64,000 bases of DNA from Acinetobacter sp. NIPH 2699 (GCF_022549355.1 NZ_JAKZGL010000001.1:62001-126000); one strand, 5' to 3'; positions 37,935 through 47,477 are shown, numbered from the stretch's first letter. Notes: generated by a model not told the origin, from the letters alone. Numbers and translations are program-made.

Positions 37935-38674
37935 TGTTACCTTTTTGGATTGCCTTGCAATTTTTAACGATATTACCAATTAAGTTAAAAAGGATACCAG
38001 ACCCAAAACAAAATGCTCAATCTGTGCTGTTTTATCCATTGATTGGTTTGTTGATTGGATTCATTTTATTCGGTTCTTCTCTTCTGTTATTCAAACTGCC
38101 AACCATTTTAGTTGCGAGTCTCATTTTAGTGTTGTGGATTTGGCTGACTGGGGGATTACACCTAGATGGTTTAGCGGATATGGCTGATGCATGGGTCGGT
38201 GGTTTTGGTGATTCCGAACGCACTTTAAAGATCATGAAAGATCCTGCATGTGGACCAATCGGTGTGCTCAGTTTAGTGATTGTTTGCTTGATTAAATTTG
38301 CTGCAATTTATGTACTCTTGGAACAGCAGTTATATACCTTTTTGATTGTAGTTCCAGCGATTGGCAGGAGTGTTCCTTTATTTCTTTTCTTAACAACTCG
38401 ATATGTACGTGATAATGGGCTTGGGCGTTCAATCACCGACTTTATTCCGAAAAAAGCAGCGTGGTTTGTATTTGTAATTATAATATCATTGCTTTGTGCA
38501 TTTAAATGGCAAGGTGTTATTAGCTTACTGACTTTTATACTTTTGCTTTTTTATCTGCGTACGAAGTTTATGCAAAGAATTGGTGGGATTACTGGAGATA
38601 CAGTTGGCGCTGCGATTGAGTTAGTTGAAGTTGGGATACTGCTAAGCTTTATTATGGCGATATTTTATATTTAA
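37934..38674 (+). CDS. cobS: Adenosylcobinamide-GDP ribazoletransferase (cobalamin synthase)
   Basis: 246 aa from the ATG at 37934. An upstream ATG at 37925 touches the AGGA at 37921, so the later one, with 9-bp spacing, fits better. It is a polytopic membrane protein with the CobS signatures GGLHLDGLADMADAWVGG, RTLKIMKDPACGPIG and RIGGITGDTVGA. It joins AdoCbi-GDP and alpha-ribazole phosphate at the inner membrane, completing cobalamin. It is the last gene of the cobT-cobC-cobS run. Confidence 0.93.
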   Translation: MLPFWIALQFLTILPIKLKRIPDPKQNAQSVLFYPLIGLLIGFILFGSSLLLFKLPTILVASLILVLWIWLTGGLHLDGLADMADAWVGGFGDSERTLKIMKDPACGPIGVLSLVIVCLIKFAAIYVLLEQQLYTFLIVVPAIGRSVPLFLFLTTRYVRDNGLGRSITDFIPKKAAWFVFVIIISLLCAFKWQGVISLLTFILLLFYLRTKFMQRIGGITGDTVGAAIELVEVGILLSFIMAIFYI

Positions 38675-38677
38675 AAA

Positions 38678-38706
38678 AGTACAGCTTTTTAATAAAAGCT
38701 GCACTT
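38678..38706. terminator. Bidirectional terminator, cobS / TonB receptor
   Basis: AAGTACAGCTTTT / AAAAGCTGCACTT, nearly perfect inverted repeat with a 4-nt loop, lying between convergent genes. Confidence 0.75.
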
Positions 38707-38713
38707 GATCTGA

Positions 38714-40825
38714 TTATTTTCCGAAATGATAACGTAAGCCGAGTAAATAAGTTCGTGGTGCAGCAGGCGTAAAGCTGGCTTGATTATTACTAAAAGAGGT
38801 ACTTTCCGCATAATGCACATCAGCAGCGTTCAGAACATGCGCATACATTTCATAAGCATTATGACGATATGTGGCGCGAAGATTTAAAACCGTATGACCA
38901 TCATACTTCTCCGTATTGGCATCATTGATCCAGTATGATCCTACATACACACCTTCAGCGGACAGTAACAACTCAGGAATCGGTTTGATTTGATATTCAA
39001 CGGTTCCAAATGCCTTAGGTGAACTTGGCATACGATGACCACTATAATTTAAGCTGGTTGATGGTTGGAATTGCTTAAACTCATGCTTCGCCCAACTACC
39101 AGAAAGTTTTAAGCGTTGATCATAATGTTCAGTGATGTTCCATGTCCCACCAATTTCAATACCTTGATGTCGTGTTTTACCAGCATTGCGTGGTTCACGA
39201 GTATTATCGGGTTTGGTATAGCTGATCACCTCATCTTCACCGTCTAAACGATATAAGGTGATTTCACCATCTAAACGCTCATCAAAGAGTTTGAAACGCA
39301 CCCCAAGATCAATATTATTAAAAGTGGCTTCGGTGAGATTTGGTGTCACTAAGTTTGCGCCATATAAACTACTGACTTCAGGCGGTACAAAGCCCTGCGA
39401 CCAGTTGCTATAGATATCGAATAGAGGATGAGCATTCCAAATAAAACCAAGTTGTGGGCTGGCTTTATGAAAGCTACGCGTTTCATTTGGCGAACCTGTA
39501 ATATTAGATGGCATTAAATTATTCTGATAGTCATATTTAATCCAATCATATCGAGCACCAGCGACCAAGTTTAAAATAGGTAGGGTTTGCCAATTCAGTT
39601 GGGTGTAAATAGCTTGGTTATCGACATCAACATTGAAATCACGTAACAATTGGCGCAGTTTAAAACCTGTATAAATACGTGTTGCAGGATCACGAAAAAC
39701 TTCAATATCATGGGTTTTGGCTTTATTCGGTGTATGTTCAGCCATCGCGCCAATAATCCATTTGACTTGATCGATGTTGGTTGAATGTTGCAAGTTTAAA
39801 CCATAGGATTTGAACTGATTATAAGTCGTTTGTCCTGTATAGGTTCCTGTTGGAATGTCATTACGCATATCCGTACGAATGCTATAACTTGGGTTTTGTT
39901 CAGTGGTGTTATCCCGATAATACACGGTTACCTGACTTTGATTTAAATCATTCCAAGCATGGCTCATCTGTGAAGATAAGCGGGTGGAATCTACTTCTCG
40001 ATAGGTAAATGTTTGGTAACTATAACCAGGACGCTCACTGAAATCTTTTGCGTTTACACTACCTGTCATATCTGCTTTAAGATAATTATAACTGACGATA
40101 TTCTTGACTTGGGTTGCATCAGAAATACGCCAATCATGTCTTAATGTTAGGCTTTGTTTATTACTTTCAGCATGATCCTGCCAACTATCACCGCGATCAC
40201 TGGCATAACCAGAAAGACGTACGCCTTGTTCACCCAACTCCGTATCAAAAGTATTGGAAGCACCAAGATCAAGACGACGATATCCTTCACTACTTGCAAG
40301 TATTCCAATCTCTGCTGTAGGCGTTAAACTCGGCGTTTTTGTGAGAAAGTTAATTGTGCCACCAATCGCATTACTTCCATATAAACTACTGGCTGGGCCA
40401 CGTAAAATTTCAATACGATCAATCCCTGCAAGATTCAGTTCATATAAAGCATTGTGGTTAAACACGCCAACAGGACGAACGGAAATACCATCTTCTAAAT
40501 ATTGATAGACTGCTGCTGTGGTCATTGGTTGACGGATCGACATCATGTGTTGCTCATTGCCTAAATCATTCATCAATACCCCTGGGGTCTGATTGATGAG
40601 TTGTCCAATGAAGGTTGCATTTTTATCTTCTAAGGCTTGTGTATTCACTTGGCTAATCGCAGTAGGCGTATTGCTCAGCGATTCGCCTTCACGACTTGCT
40701 GTCACCACAATGGTGGCCAAGGTTTTGGTATCTTGTATGGTATTCGATTCAGCAATGGCCAATGAACTGTAAGTAACAGACAGGCACGCAACCGTTAACA
40801 CGGATAAACGAAATGGAGTAGTCAT
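38714..40825 (-). CDS. TonB-dependent receptor, metal- or cofactor-complex uptake
   Basis: 703 aa. The signal peptide ends near AIA-E (residue 26), and the TonB box is TIVVTASRE (39-47). The plug has ISVRPVGVFNHNALYELNLA and LRGPASSLYGSNAIGGTINF, and the barrel ends LLGLRYHFGK. The substrate is unclear. Convergence with cobS suggests corrinoids, while the upstream DUF2946 gene, 77 bp away on the same strand, suggests a metal complex such as copper: DUF2946 proteins often travel with OprC-like receptors. A Met/His-rich plug segment (NEQHMMSIRQPM) would fit a metal. No Fur box or cobalamin riboswitch is seen upstream. Confidence 0.85.
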   Translation of the reverse strand: MTTPFRLSVLTVACLSVTYSSLAIAESNTIQDTKTLATIVVTASREGESLSNTPTAISQVNTQALEDKNATFIGQLINQTPGVLMNDLGNEQHMMSIRQPMTTAAVYQYLEDGISVRPVGVFNHNALYELNLAGIDRIEILRGPASSLYGSNAIGGTINFLTKTPSLTPTAEIGILASSEGYRRLDLGASNTFDTELGEQGVRLSGYASDRGDSWQDHAESNKQSLTLRHDWRISDATQVKNIVSYNYLKADMTGSVNAKDFSERPGYSYQTFTYREVDSTRLSSQMSHAWNDLNQSQVTVYYRDNTTEQNPSYSIRTDMRNDIPTGTYTGQTTYNQFKSYGLNLQHSTNIDQVKWIIGAMAEHTPNKAKTHDIEVFRDPATRIYTGFKLRQLLRDFNVDVDNQAIYTQLNWQTLPILNLVAGARYDWIKYDYQNNLMPSNITGSPNETRSFHKASPQLGFIWNAHPLFDIYSNWSQGFVPPEVSSLYGANLVTPNLTEATFNNIDLGVRFKLFDERLDGEITLYRLDGEDEVISYTKPDNTREPRNAGKTRHQGIEIGGTWNITEHYDQRLKLSGSWAKHEFKQFQPSTSLNYSGHRMPSSPKAFGTVEYQIKPIPELLLSAEGVYVGSYWINDANTEKYDGHTVLNLRATYRHNAYEMYAHVLNAADVHYAESTSFSNNQASFTPAAPRTYLLGLRYHFGK

Positions 40826-40902
40826 TTAAAAACTCTATAAAAAAGCAATAACGAAGCTGTATCGCAGTGGTTGACTGGATACGATGTATAAAAAATTGCG
40901 AT

Positions 40903-41409
40903 TTATAGAGCGAGTGGTGGGGCTTGTTTTATGGGCAAAATATAAAAGAGTCGAGCGATGTGTAGATCTTCTGTCCACGCATGGCATAGGCAACGTACAC
41001 GACTAAACCAAGCCAATAAAAATACGAAAATAAATGCAATTAAAGGCACGATAGCAGCAGCATCCAAACCATAAGTACACAAAGGACAATGCTTCATGAT
41101 TTGGCTGGCAAGTGCATAAACTTGCTGTGCATATTCACTGAGCTGTGAGCCATGTTGCGTATGATCAAGATGATGATTATGCTGCTGCATTATATGTTGA
41201 TGATGGCTACTATTATGTGCCTGTGTCGATAACAATGTGGCTTTTTGGATCTCTGTGACTTGGCAATGTGATGGCATTGCATAGAGAGCAGGTACGATGC
41301 CTGTATGTACCATTGTTGGTAAAAGGATATGCCAGAGTAAACACAGCAAAGCAATCGCACCAAATAAGGTACGCCACTTGTGCATATGTTGACGGAAACT
41401 GGGCTTCAT
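40903..41409 (-). CDS. DUF2946 family membrane protein
   Basis: 168 aa from the ATG at 41409; a longer frame to 41508 would run into the promoter of the divergent gene. There is one N-terminal hydrophobic segment (FGAIALLCLLWHILLPTMV) and a second near residue 125-140 before RVRCLC. A His-rich central part (SSHHQHIMQQHNHHLDHTQH) and HCPLCTYGLDA between them give a potential metal-binding site. The family is uncharacterised and common beside TonB receptors. It is upstream of, and probably co-transcribed with, the receptor. His and Cys content suggests metal handling, an inference. Confidence 0.75.
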   Translation of the reverse strand: MKPSFRQHMHKWRTLFGAIALLCLLWHILLPTMVHTGIVPALYAMPSHCQVTEIQKATLLSTQAHNSSHHQHIMQQHNHHLDHTQHGSQLSEYAQQVYALASQIMKHCPLCTYGLDAAAIVPLIAFIFVFLLAWFSRVRCLCHAWTEDLHIARLFYILPIKQAPPLAL

Positions 41410-41528
41410 ATCAGCGATACGTTGCAGGGGAAATGTGGCAGCAGTATAATCAAAAAATGACTTATAGATCAAAGCAAAATTAAGGTATTCTGAGACTGCT
41501 GAATTCAATATCTTATAGGAAGATCAGC

Positions 41529-42347
41529 GTGTCAAAAATAGCAAATCATTCCGATTGGATTGTTCGGGCTTCTGATAGTGATCGCTTGGAAAGAATCGAA
41601 GCTTTCTTTTCTGATCATGCGTATGAACCACACCAACATGATACTTTTGCGATTGGTCGAACCTTGTCAGGTGTGCAAAGTTTTCATTATCGTGGTGAAG
41701 TCCGACATAGTCAGCATGGCATGACCATGGTGTTGCATCCAGATGAAAAACATGATGGCAGTGCGGGAACCCAAGAAGGCTTTCACTACCGAATGATGTA
41801 CGTTGAACCTGCATTGATTCAAAAGATCATGAAAGGCAAACCTCTGCCTTTTTTTAAACAGGGGCTAAGTGATGATCCACGGCTTTATCGTGTCACCCAT
41901 ACACTTTTGCAAAATATGCAGAATCAATTGGATATTTTAGAAGAAGAAGATGCTTTATATGACTTGGCGACGACCTTATATGAAGTCGCAGGTCAGCCAC
42001 CACGCACAAGGCAGCGTTATGATTATATCGCGGCAGAGCGGGCTAGAGAGTTTATTCACGCTTCACTTGATCAGAACATCAGTTTGGATGATTTAGAGCA
42101 GAATATACAACGTGATCGTTGGAGTCTTTCTCGTGATTTTAGACTGCTATTTGGCACCAGTCCGCACCGTTATATGACCATGCGTCGATTGGATATCGTG
42201 AAAAGGTGTTTGATGTATGGGGAGTCGCTGACTCAGGCCGCCATCATTGCTGGTTTTTTTGACCAAAGTCATATGACTCGGCATTTTACAAAAGCTTTTG
42301 GGATTACCCCAGCAAGATGGAAAGAGATTTATACGCGTCAGACATAA
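41529..42347 (+). CDS. AraC-family regulator
   Basis: 272 aa with a GTG start supported by AGGA at 41518-41521. The N-terminal cupin sensor domain has EPHQHDTFAIGRTLSGVQSF and LHPDEKHDG (residues 30-85). The C-terminal double HTH runs from SLDDLEQNIQRDRWSLSRDF to IAGFFDQSHMTRHFTKAFG. This is the type often paired with LysE-family exporters, and the LysE gene lies convergent next to it. It is divergent from DUF2946 with about 120 bp of shared control DNA. Confidence 0.85.
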   Translation: MSKIANHSDWIVRASDSDRLERIEAFFSDHAYEPHQHDTFAIGRTLSGVQSFHYRGEVRHSQHGMTMVLHPDEKHDGSAGTQEGFHYRMMYVEPALIQKIMKGKPLPFFKQGLSDDPRLYRVTHTLLQNMQNQLDILEEEDALYDLATTLYEVAGQPPRTRQRYDYIAAERAREFIHASLDQNISLDDLEQNIQRDRWSLSRDFRLLFGTSPHRYMTMRRLDIVKRCLMYGESLTQAAIIAGFFDQSHMTRHFTKAFGITPARWKEIYTRQT

Positions 42348-42371
42348 GCTGTGCTTGCGACTAAAAATGTT

Positions 42372-42974
42372 TTAAATAAGATGCATGCCTTTTAAGAAAT
42401 CATTCAGCATAAATAGACCTGAAATAATCAAGAAGATACCCAATACTTTATTTAGATGATTGAGCCAAATCGGGTTACTCAATTTTTTGCCAATCACTGA
42501 TCCAGCGAATGAATAAAGCAACGGAGCACCTGCTGCACCTAGAGAAATGAATAATGAAACAATTAGAATCAAGCTACCTGTGATATGTGCAGCGGGGTAC
42601 ATAATTGTGGTCACAGGTAAAATCACCAAAATCGCTTTAGGATTCAGACTCTGAATCCAGAAACCATTCCAAAAATTGAGGGTTTTGTGTTGGGTTTGAT
42701 CTGTTTTTAATTCGGTGTGTGCCGTCATCATTTTATAGGCTAAGTAGAATGTATAGATTGCCCCAATCAATGCAATAAAATGCAAATACGCATGGGGAAT
42801 CAATGCTGCACCTGCATAACCAAATACAACAAATAGCATCAGCATGGAACAACCCACACCTGCAAAAAAGCCCAATGTTCGGGAAAACTGTCCTGTTAGC
42901 CCCGCATTTAATCCCATAAAGTTCACAGGACCAGGGCTGTACATCACACTTAAAGTATAAAGAAAAATTTCCAT
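42372..42974 (-). CDS. LysE/RhtB-family amino-acid exporter
   Basis: 200 aa, start at ATG 42974 (TAGG about 6 bp upstream); a TTG at 42980 is less likely. Six hydrophobic segments are visible, with the family N-terminus MEIFLYTLSVMYSPGPVNFM and NFWNGFWIQSLNPKAILV (the NPKA motif). It is an inner-membrane exporter of amino acids or analogues, substrate unknown. The convergent AraC gene is its likely regulator. It is not part of a larger operon. Confidence 0.87.
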   Translation of the reverse strand: MEIFLYTLSVMYSPGPVNFMGLNAGLTGQFSRTLGFFAGVGCSMLMLFVVFGYAGAALIPHAYLHFIALIGAIYTFYLAYKMMTAHTELKTDQTQHKTLNFWNGFWIQSLNPKAILVILPVTTIMYPAAHITGSLILIVSLFISLGAAGAPLLYSFAGSVIGKKLSNPIWLNHLNKVLGIFLIISGLFMLNDFLKGMHLI

Positions 42975-43073
42975 GATCAACCTAAATGGATCAATAACAA
43001 AGGATGATCAAAATAGGGCAAAGTGCTACGGGCTGTATTGTACGTTTGTGCAAGTTGGCTGAATTAACGAACA

Positions 43074-43103
43074 AAAAAACAGGCTCATAAGAGCCTGTTT
43101 TTA
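43074..43103. terminator. Terminator after aroG-type gene
   Basis: AAAAACAGGCTC / GAGCCTGTTTTT, 12-bp perfect stem with a short ATAA loop, just beyond the stop of the minus-strand DAHP synthase gene and flanked by A/T runs on both strands. Confidence 0.9.
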
Positions 43104-43117
43104 GACCTACTTAAATA

Positions 43118-44218
43118 TTAACGATTTGGTAAAACGTCTTTTAACGCTTCGTGCATTTCTAATAACGCTTTTTCAGTGGTTTCCCAATCAATACAACCAT
43201 CTGTTACAGATTGACCATAGACGAGGTCACATAGGTTTTCAGGAATATCCTGACGACCGCCTTTTAAGTGACTTTCAACCATGATACCCACGATTGATTT
43301 GTTACCATCAAGAATTTGCTCGGTGATATTTTTCAAAACCAATGGTTGTAAGTATGGGTCTTTGTTTGAATTGGCATGACTGGTATCAATCATGATTTTG
43401 GTGCTGACTTTGGCTTTCGCTAAAGCGGCTTCTGCTTCAACCACAGAAGTTGCATCATAGTTTGGTTTACCATTACCACCACGTAAAACTACATGCGCGT
43501 ATGGATTACCTTTGGTATTGATAATCGCAACTTGACCACTCTCATTTAAACCCAAGAAGCTATGACCATGTTTTACTGATTGCATTGCATTGGTTGCAAC
43601 CGTTAAGCCACCATCGGTACCATTTTTGAAACCAACAGGGGAAGATAAACCTGATGACATTTCACGATGCGTTTGGCTTTCTGTGGTACGTGCACCAATC
43701 GCTGACCAAGAAATTAAATCTTGATAGTATTGTGGTGAGTTTGGATCAAGTGCTTCTGTTGCACACGGTAAACCTTTTTCATTCAATTCGAGTAAAAGCC
43801 CACGACCAATATGCAAACCTTTTTCAATATTGAACGAGTCATTCATATCTGGATCGTTAATTAAGCCTTTCCAACCTACCGTCGTACGTGGTTTTTCAAA
43901 ATAAACACGCATGACGATGTATAAAGTATCTTTTACTTTTTCACTCAGCGTTTTTAGACGATCTGCATATTCATGCGCAGCTTTGGTATCGTGAATTGAA
44001 CAAGGGCCAATCACGATAAACAAGCGCTTATCATTACCATCTAAAATATTACGAACAGTGTTACGCCCATTCAATACAGTTCGATAGGCAACTTCTGATA
44101 AGGGAAGGTCACTTTTAAGTTCTGCTGGAGTAATCAAAGTTTGAATGCTTTTAATGTTAACGTCGTCGATATCTGGCTGAGAAACTGGATTTGACTGTAG
44201 AGTATTCATTGCTGTCAC
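43118..44218 (-). CDS. aroG: 3-deoxy-7-phosphoheptulonate (DAHP) synthase, class I
   Basis: 366 aa. Family signatures are FIVIGPCSIHD, VMRVYFEKPRTTVGWKGLIN, WSAIGARTTESQTHREMSSG, GFKNGTDGG, VVLRGGNGKPNYD and IMIDTSHANSNKD (metal site), plus GIMVESHLKGGRQD. It condenses PEP and erythrose-4-phosphate to start aromatic amino-acid synthesis. Which amino acid feeds back on it (Phe, Tyr or Trp type) cannot be decided here, so the symbol denotes the family. Monocistronic, with a strong terminator. Confidence 0.92.
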   Translation of the reverse strand: MTAMNTLQSNPVSQPDIDDVNIKSIQTLITPAELKSDLPLSEVAYRTVLNGRNTVRNILDGNDKRLFIVIGPCSIHDTKAAHEYADRLKTLSEKVKDTLYIVMRVYFEKPRTTVGWKGLINDPDMNDSFNIEKGLHIGRGLLLELNEKGLPCATEALDPNSPQYYQDLISWSAIGARTTESQTHREMSSGLSSPVGFKNGTDGGLTVATNAMQSVKHGHSFLGLNESGQVAIINTKGNPYAHVVLRGGNGKPNYDATSVVEAEAALAKAKVSTKIMIDTSHANSNKDPYLQPLVLKNITEQILDGNKSIVGIMVESHLKGGRQDIPENLCDLVYGQSVTDGCIDWETTEKALLEMHEALKDVLPNR

Positions 44219-44327
44219 AAATTCAATCGAAAGAAGAGGTTAATTTGTCTACGAATATAGCACGAAAACCCGATTGATTAACTAGCGATTCGCATCATTT
44301 ATGTATAAACAATCGGCTATTTAGCAC

Positions 44328-45215
44328 TTAAACTGTTGTTGTAGAATAACTTGTTTGCTGAATCATAACCACTTGGGTTGTTTCAACGGGTTTAGGCTTT
44401 TCTTTTACAGGGTTAATAATGAAATTTAGCCCCAACGCAAATAGCGTGATTCCCAAGATTTTACGGATAAATCTTTCAGGTAAATGCGAGCTGATCAATG
44501 TACCCACAATAATCGCAGGGATAGAACCGACCAATAACCACATCAACAAGCTAAAGTCGACATTGCCAGAGGACATGTGGCTTAAACCAGCGACAGCAGT
44601 GAGTAATACTGCATGTACAACGTCAGAACCAATGATACGAATCATCGGTAAATTCGGAAACATAATCACTAACGCCATGATACCGAAAGCACCAGCACCG
44701 ACTGAAGATAGTGTAACCAACACGCCTAAAATAATGCCCATAAAAACAATATATCGGCGTTTATGCTGTAGAGCATGTTGCTCACTTTCCATATTGGCTT
44801 GTTCACGATTTCTAAAGCGATCGAAGAACTTTTCAATTTGAGCACGGAAGACGATGGAGATACCTGTTAAGGTCAGCATTGCGCCTAGAACCATGGTCAA
44901 TACTGGCTTGTAGTGCGCAGATTGACTCAAATAATGTTCTAGTACCCAAGAGGTAGCAAAAGAGGCAGGAATACTGCCTAAAGCGAGCCAGATAACAATC
45001 GGCCAAACAATATTAAGCTTTTTTGCATGGACCAAAGAACCACAAAATTTTGAAATTGAGGCGTAGAGTAAATCTGTACCAATAGCAATGTGCGGTTCAA
45101 TCTTAAATAAGCTAATCAGGATAGGGGTCATCAATGAACCACCACCCACACCAGTGATTCCTACACAGAAACCAACCAATACACCAGCTAAAATAAATTC
45201 TATTGGACCAAACAT
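44328..45215 (-). CDS. TauE/SafE-family sulfite/anion exporter-like permease
   Basis: 295 aa from the ATG at 45215, which follows CAGG; upstream residues of a longer frame (to 45266) are not hydrophobic and unlike the family. There are eight or so membrane segments. The family hallmark GFCVGITGVGGGSLMTPIL is in TM1 and TLSSVGAGAFGIMALVIMFP in the second half. The cytosolic mid loop (RFRNREQANMESEQHALQHK) is charged. Such permeases move sulfite, sulfonates or organic anions; the substrate here is unknown. Confidence 0.85.
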   Translation of the reverse strand: MFGPIEFILAGVLVGFCVGITGVGGGSLMTPILISLFKIEPHIAIGTDLLYASISKFCGSLVHAKKLNIVWPIVIWLALGSIPASFATSWVLEHYLSQSAHYKPVLTMVLGAMLTLTGISIVFRAQIEKFFDRFRNREQANMESEQHALQHKRRYIVFMGIILGVLVTLSSVGAGAFGIMALVIMFPNLPMIRIIGSDVVHAVLLTAVAGLSHMSSGNVDFSLLMWLLVGSIPAIIVGTLISSHLPERFIRKILGITLFALGLNFIINPVKEKPKPVETTQVVMIQQTSYSTTTV

Positions 45216-45338
45216 CGACAATATGCCTGAATTATGCAAAAAACAGCATATCTTATGCCTTTTCAAGATAAGCAGTTGTGATGAAAAATGATTTACTTAT
45301 GCGAAAAAATGCTAAAGAAGTTAGATCAATGCCATATC

Positions 45339-45629
45339 CTATGATTTTTTACTTGGCTGTTTGCTTAGATCATTCACTGCCAAAATAAGAAAAAAAGTCA
45401 CAGGTGTGGCAAAGATCCACCATCCGATAAAACCGATTGAAGATCCATAGATTAAACATAGCAATGCACCTGCCAAGAAAAAACAGAGAAATGCAAACAG
45501 TCTCAGTTGAGATCGAAAGCGCTGGATCAATTGTTGAGCATTCGGCTTGGCTTTACGAAGCCCTTTATCACTGCTTTTATATAATAACGCCATGCCCAAA
45601 CCGATCAGGAGAAGCGCAAATAACATCAT
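45339..45629 (-). CDS. DUF3325-like small membrane protein
   Basis: 96 aa with three hydrophobic segments (LFALLLIGLGMALLY; LFAFLCFFLAGALLCLIYG; GWWIFATPVTFFLILAV). It is the last gene of a three-gene minus-strand operon and overlaps the PepSY-domain gene by 4 bp. Small DUF3325 proteins usually accompany PepSY-TM proteins and DUF3649 proteins near siderophore receptors. The function is unknown; a subunit role in a membrane ferri-siderophore reductase is the likely context. Confidence 0.75.
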   Translation of the reverse strand: MMLFALLLIGLGMALLYKSSDKGLRKAKPNAQQLIQRFRSQLRLFAFLCFFLAGALLCLIYGSSIGFIGWWIFATPVTFFLILAVNDLSKQPSKKS

Positions 45630-47182
45630 TTTTTTGCCTCTTGTTGATCAAGTTTTGCTTTCAATTTATTTCGTGCCTTTACTTGAATAGGTTGGATATT
45701 CCGATAAATAAAAACAGCAAAGAATGCGCAAATAATAAGAAATAAATCGATTCGTAAAAACAACCAATAACTTTGTATATCCGAAATAAGTTGATGATTT
45801 ATTAGATAAACCAAATTATATAAAGGCAAAGCAATGGCTAAAACTCCAAATAAAATAATCTGCGATTTCCATAAATAATGCTGTTTTGTTATAAGTGCAA
45901 TCATAAAACTCAGCCCCCAAACAATGAAAAATGTATAAATCTCATAGTTAGGTGTGGTTTCTGTGATACGCACCAGTCGATTGGCAAAAAGGTAGCCTAG
46001 CATTGCAATAGGCAAACCAACAAATGCAGCAACATTCAAACGATCAATTAGGTAATAACCAAAATGGAACTGATCTGACTTATTTTGAATTTGACGTTTT
46101 AAGCTCCATAACAACAAGCCTGAAGCAATCATTAAGCAGCCAAGAAGACCTGATAGGAAAAAAGCAAATCGAAGTGCTGGTTGTGCAAAGGTTGCCATGT
46201 GCAAGCTATAGACACCAGCGTTTAAAGTCGCAACGGCACTATTATTCCGCGTGTTTTTGAGGATTTTACCTGTACCATCAAAGCTAATTTGTGCTTGATT
46301 TAAGGTGATTGATCGATCTTCTAATTGTTTAAATGTAATGACTGCTTGATCGGTATTCAGATTTTTTGCTTCAATCGTTGCAAGTTCTTGATCACCCCAT
46401 TGCTTTCTTACTTGAGTGAGTAGTGTTGTAATTGAAACTGTTTCAGTGGGTTTAGGTGCTGCCTGATTATCACGACTTTGGCTCACCGTCCTGATTTCAG
46501 TAAAATATTGATATGGATTATCTGGATATAATTTCTTCATTCCTAGTGGTAGATACAGATAGAAGAAAATAGCTAAACCGGTAAAGGTAATAGTTAGAAA
46601 AAAGGGCAGTGCGATTACAGAAGATACATTATGGAAATCGAGCCAAGACCGTTGCGACTTAAAGGTTCTAAAGGTAAAGAAATCGGTAATGATTTTTTTA
46701 TGAGTAATAATGCCAGAAACCAATGCAACCAGCATGATAAATGCAGCCAAACAGGCGATCAACCGCCCAATAAGGATGGGCATCCCATAAAGTTGGTAAT
46801 GGAATCGGTAGAAAAATTCGCCACCTTGCGTTGCTGATAATTTTAACTCTTGGCCAGTATTGATATCTAAATTACGACTTTCATAGCCACCGTTTGCCTT
46901 TTCCCAGTAAATTTTATTCACGGGTTGTTCAGTATTGGCAACACCTAAATACCATGATTTAGCATCTGCTGCATTTTTTTCTAGATAATCAGTAGCAGTT
47001 TGAATCGCCACATCTTGATTGACTTGATATTGTGCAAGCTGTGGTTGCATCCATAAATTAATGTGATGACGATAATAAGAGCTGGTTCCCATCAAGAAAA
47101 TGGCAAACAAAAGCCATCCGAAAACCAAGCCAGTCCAAGCATGTAGCCATGCCATTGATTGGCGGACGCCTTTATTTTGCAT
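45626..47182 (-). CDS. PepSY-associated TM-domain protein, putative ferri-siderophore reductase
   Basis: 518 aa. An N-terminal MAWLHAWTGLVFGWLLF helix is followed by a periplasmic PepSY region (residues 60-130), then further helices with conserved histidines (FHNVSSVIALPFFLTITFTG; YSLHMATFAQPALRF) and more helices at the C-terminus. This is the PepSY_TM architecture of inner-membrane reductases such as FoxB, which release iron from imported siderophores. It sits between DUF3649 and DUF3325 genes, the standard trio. It probably serves one of the receptors of this strain, though none adjoins it. Confidence 0.8.
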   Translation of the reverse strand: MQNKGVRQSMAWLHAWTGLVFGWLLFAIFLMGTSSYYRHHINLWMQPQLAQYQVNQDVAIQTATDYLEKNAADAKSWYLGVANTEQPVNKIYWEKANGGYESRNLDINTGQELKLSATQGGEFFYRFHYQLYGMPILIGRLIACLAAFIMLVALVSGIITHKKIITDFFTFRTFKSQRSWLDFHNVSSVIALPFFLTITFTGLAIFFYLYLPLGMKKLYPDNPYQYFTEIRTVSQSRDNQAAPKPTETVSITTLLTQVRKQWGDQELATIEAKNLNTDQAVITFKQLEDRSITLNQAQISFDGTGKILKNTRNNSAVATLNAGVYSLHMATFAQPALRFAFFLSGLLGCLMIASGLLLWSLKRQIQNKSDQFHFGYYLIDRLNVAAFVGLPIAMLGYLFANRLVRITETTPNYEIYTFFIVWGLSFMIALITKQHYLWKSQIILFGVLAIALPLYNLVYLINHQLISDIQSYWLFLRIDLFLIICAFFAVFIYRNIQPIQVKARNKLKAKLDQQEAKK

Positions 47183-47183
47183 T

Positions 47184-47477
47184 TTAATTTAAACCCACAG
47201 ATAAACCGAACAAGAGTCCCACCAAAGCCAAACTGATCCATGTCAGTTTAATCAATGAGTTGAAACAAAATCCAAGAATAACAAACATTAAATAAAACAA
47301 AATCGAGATCAATGCCGCGAGAAAAATCGCTTCTGCTTTATTGATAAAATAGGTGAATAGCGTTGTTAAGCTTAAACTTAAATACATCATCGCCAAGAAG
47401 CCGAGCACGAATATAAAAGTAAAGCGATAGACAACACTCAGTCGGTAGGCAAACGTTGGGGAGGTGGATTTAGCCAT
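47184..47477 (-). CDS. DUF3649-like membrane protein
   Basis: 97 aa with three hydrophobic segments (FTFIFVLGFLAMMYLSLSL; AIFLAALISILFYLMFVILG; LTWISLALVGLLFGLSVGL). It is the first gene of the operon, one base before the PepSY gene starts. The family is uncharacterised and co-occurs with PepSY-TM reductases. A Fur-like sequence lies about 45-65 bp upstream. Confidence 0.75.
   Translation of the reverse strand: MAKSTSPTFAYRLSVVYRFTFIFVLGFLAMMYLSLSLTTLFTYFINKAEAIFLAALISILFYLMFVILGFCFNSLIKLTWISLALVGLLFGLSVGLN

Noticed and set aside
45437..45745. Plus-strand ORF across the DUF3325 and PepSY genes
   Set aside because: Antisense shadow of two well-supported overlapping genes, with no protein features of its own.
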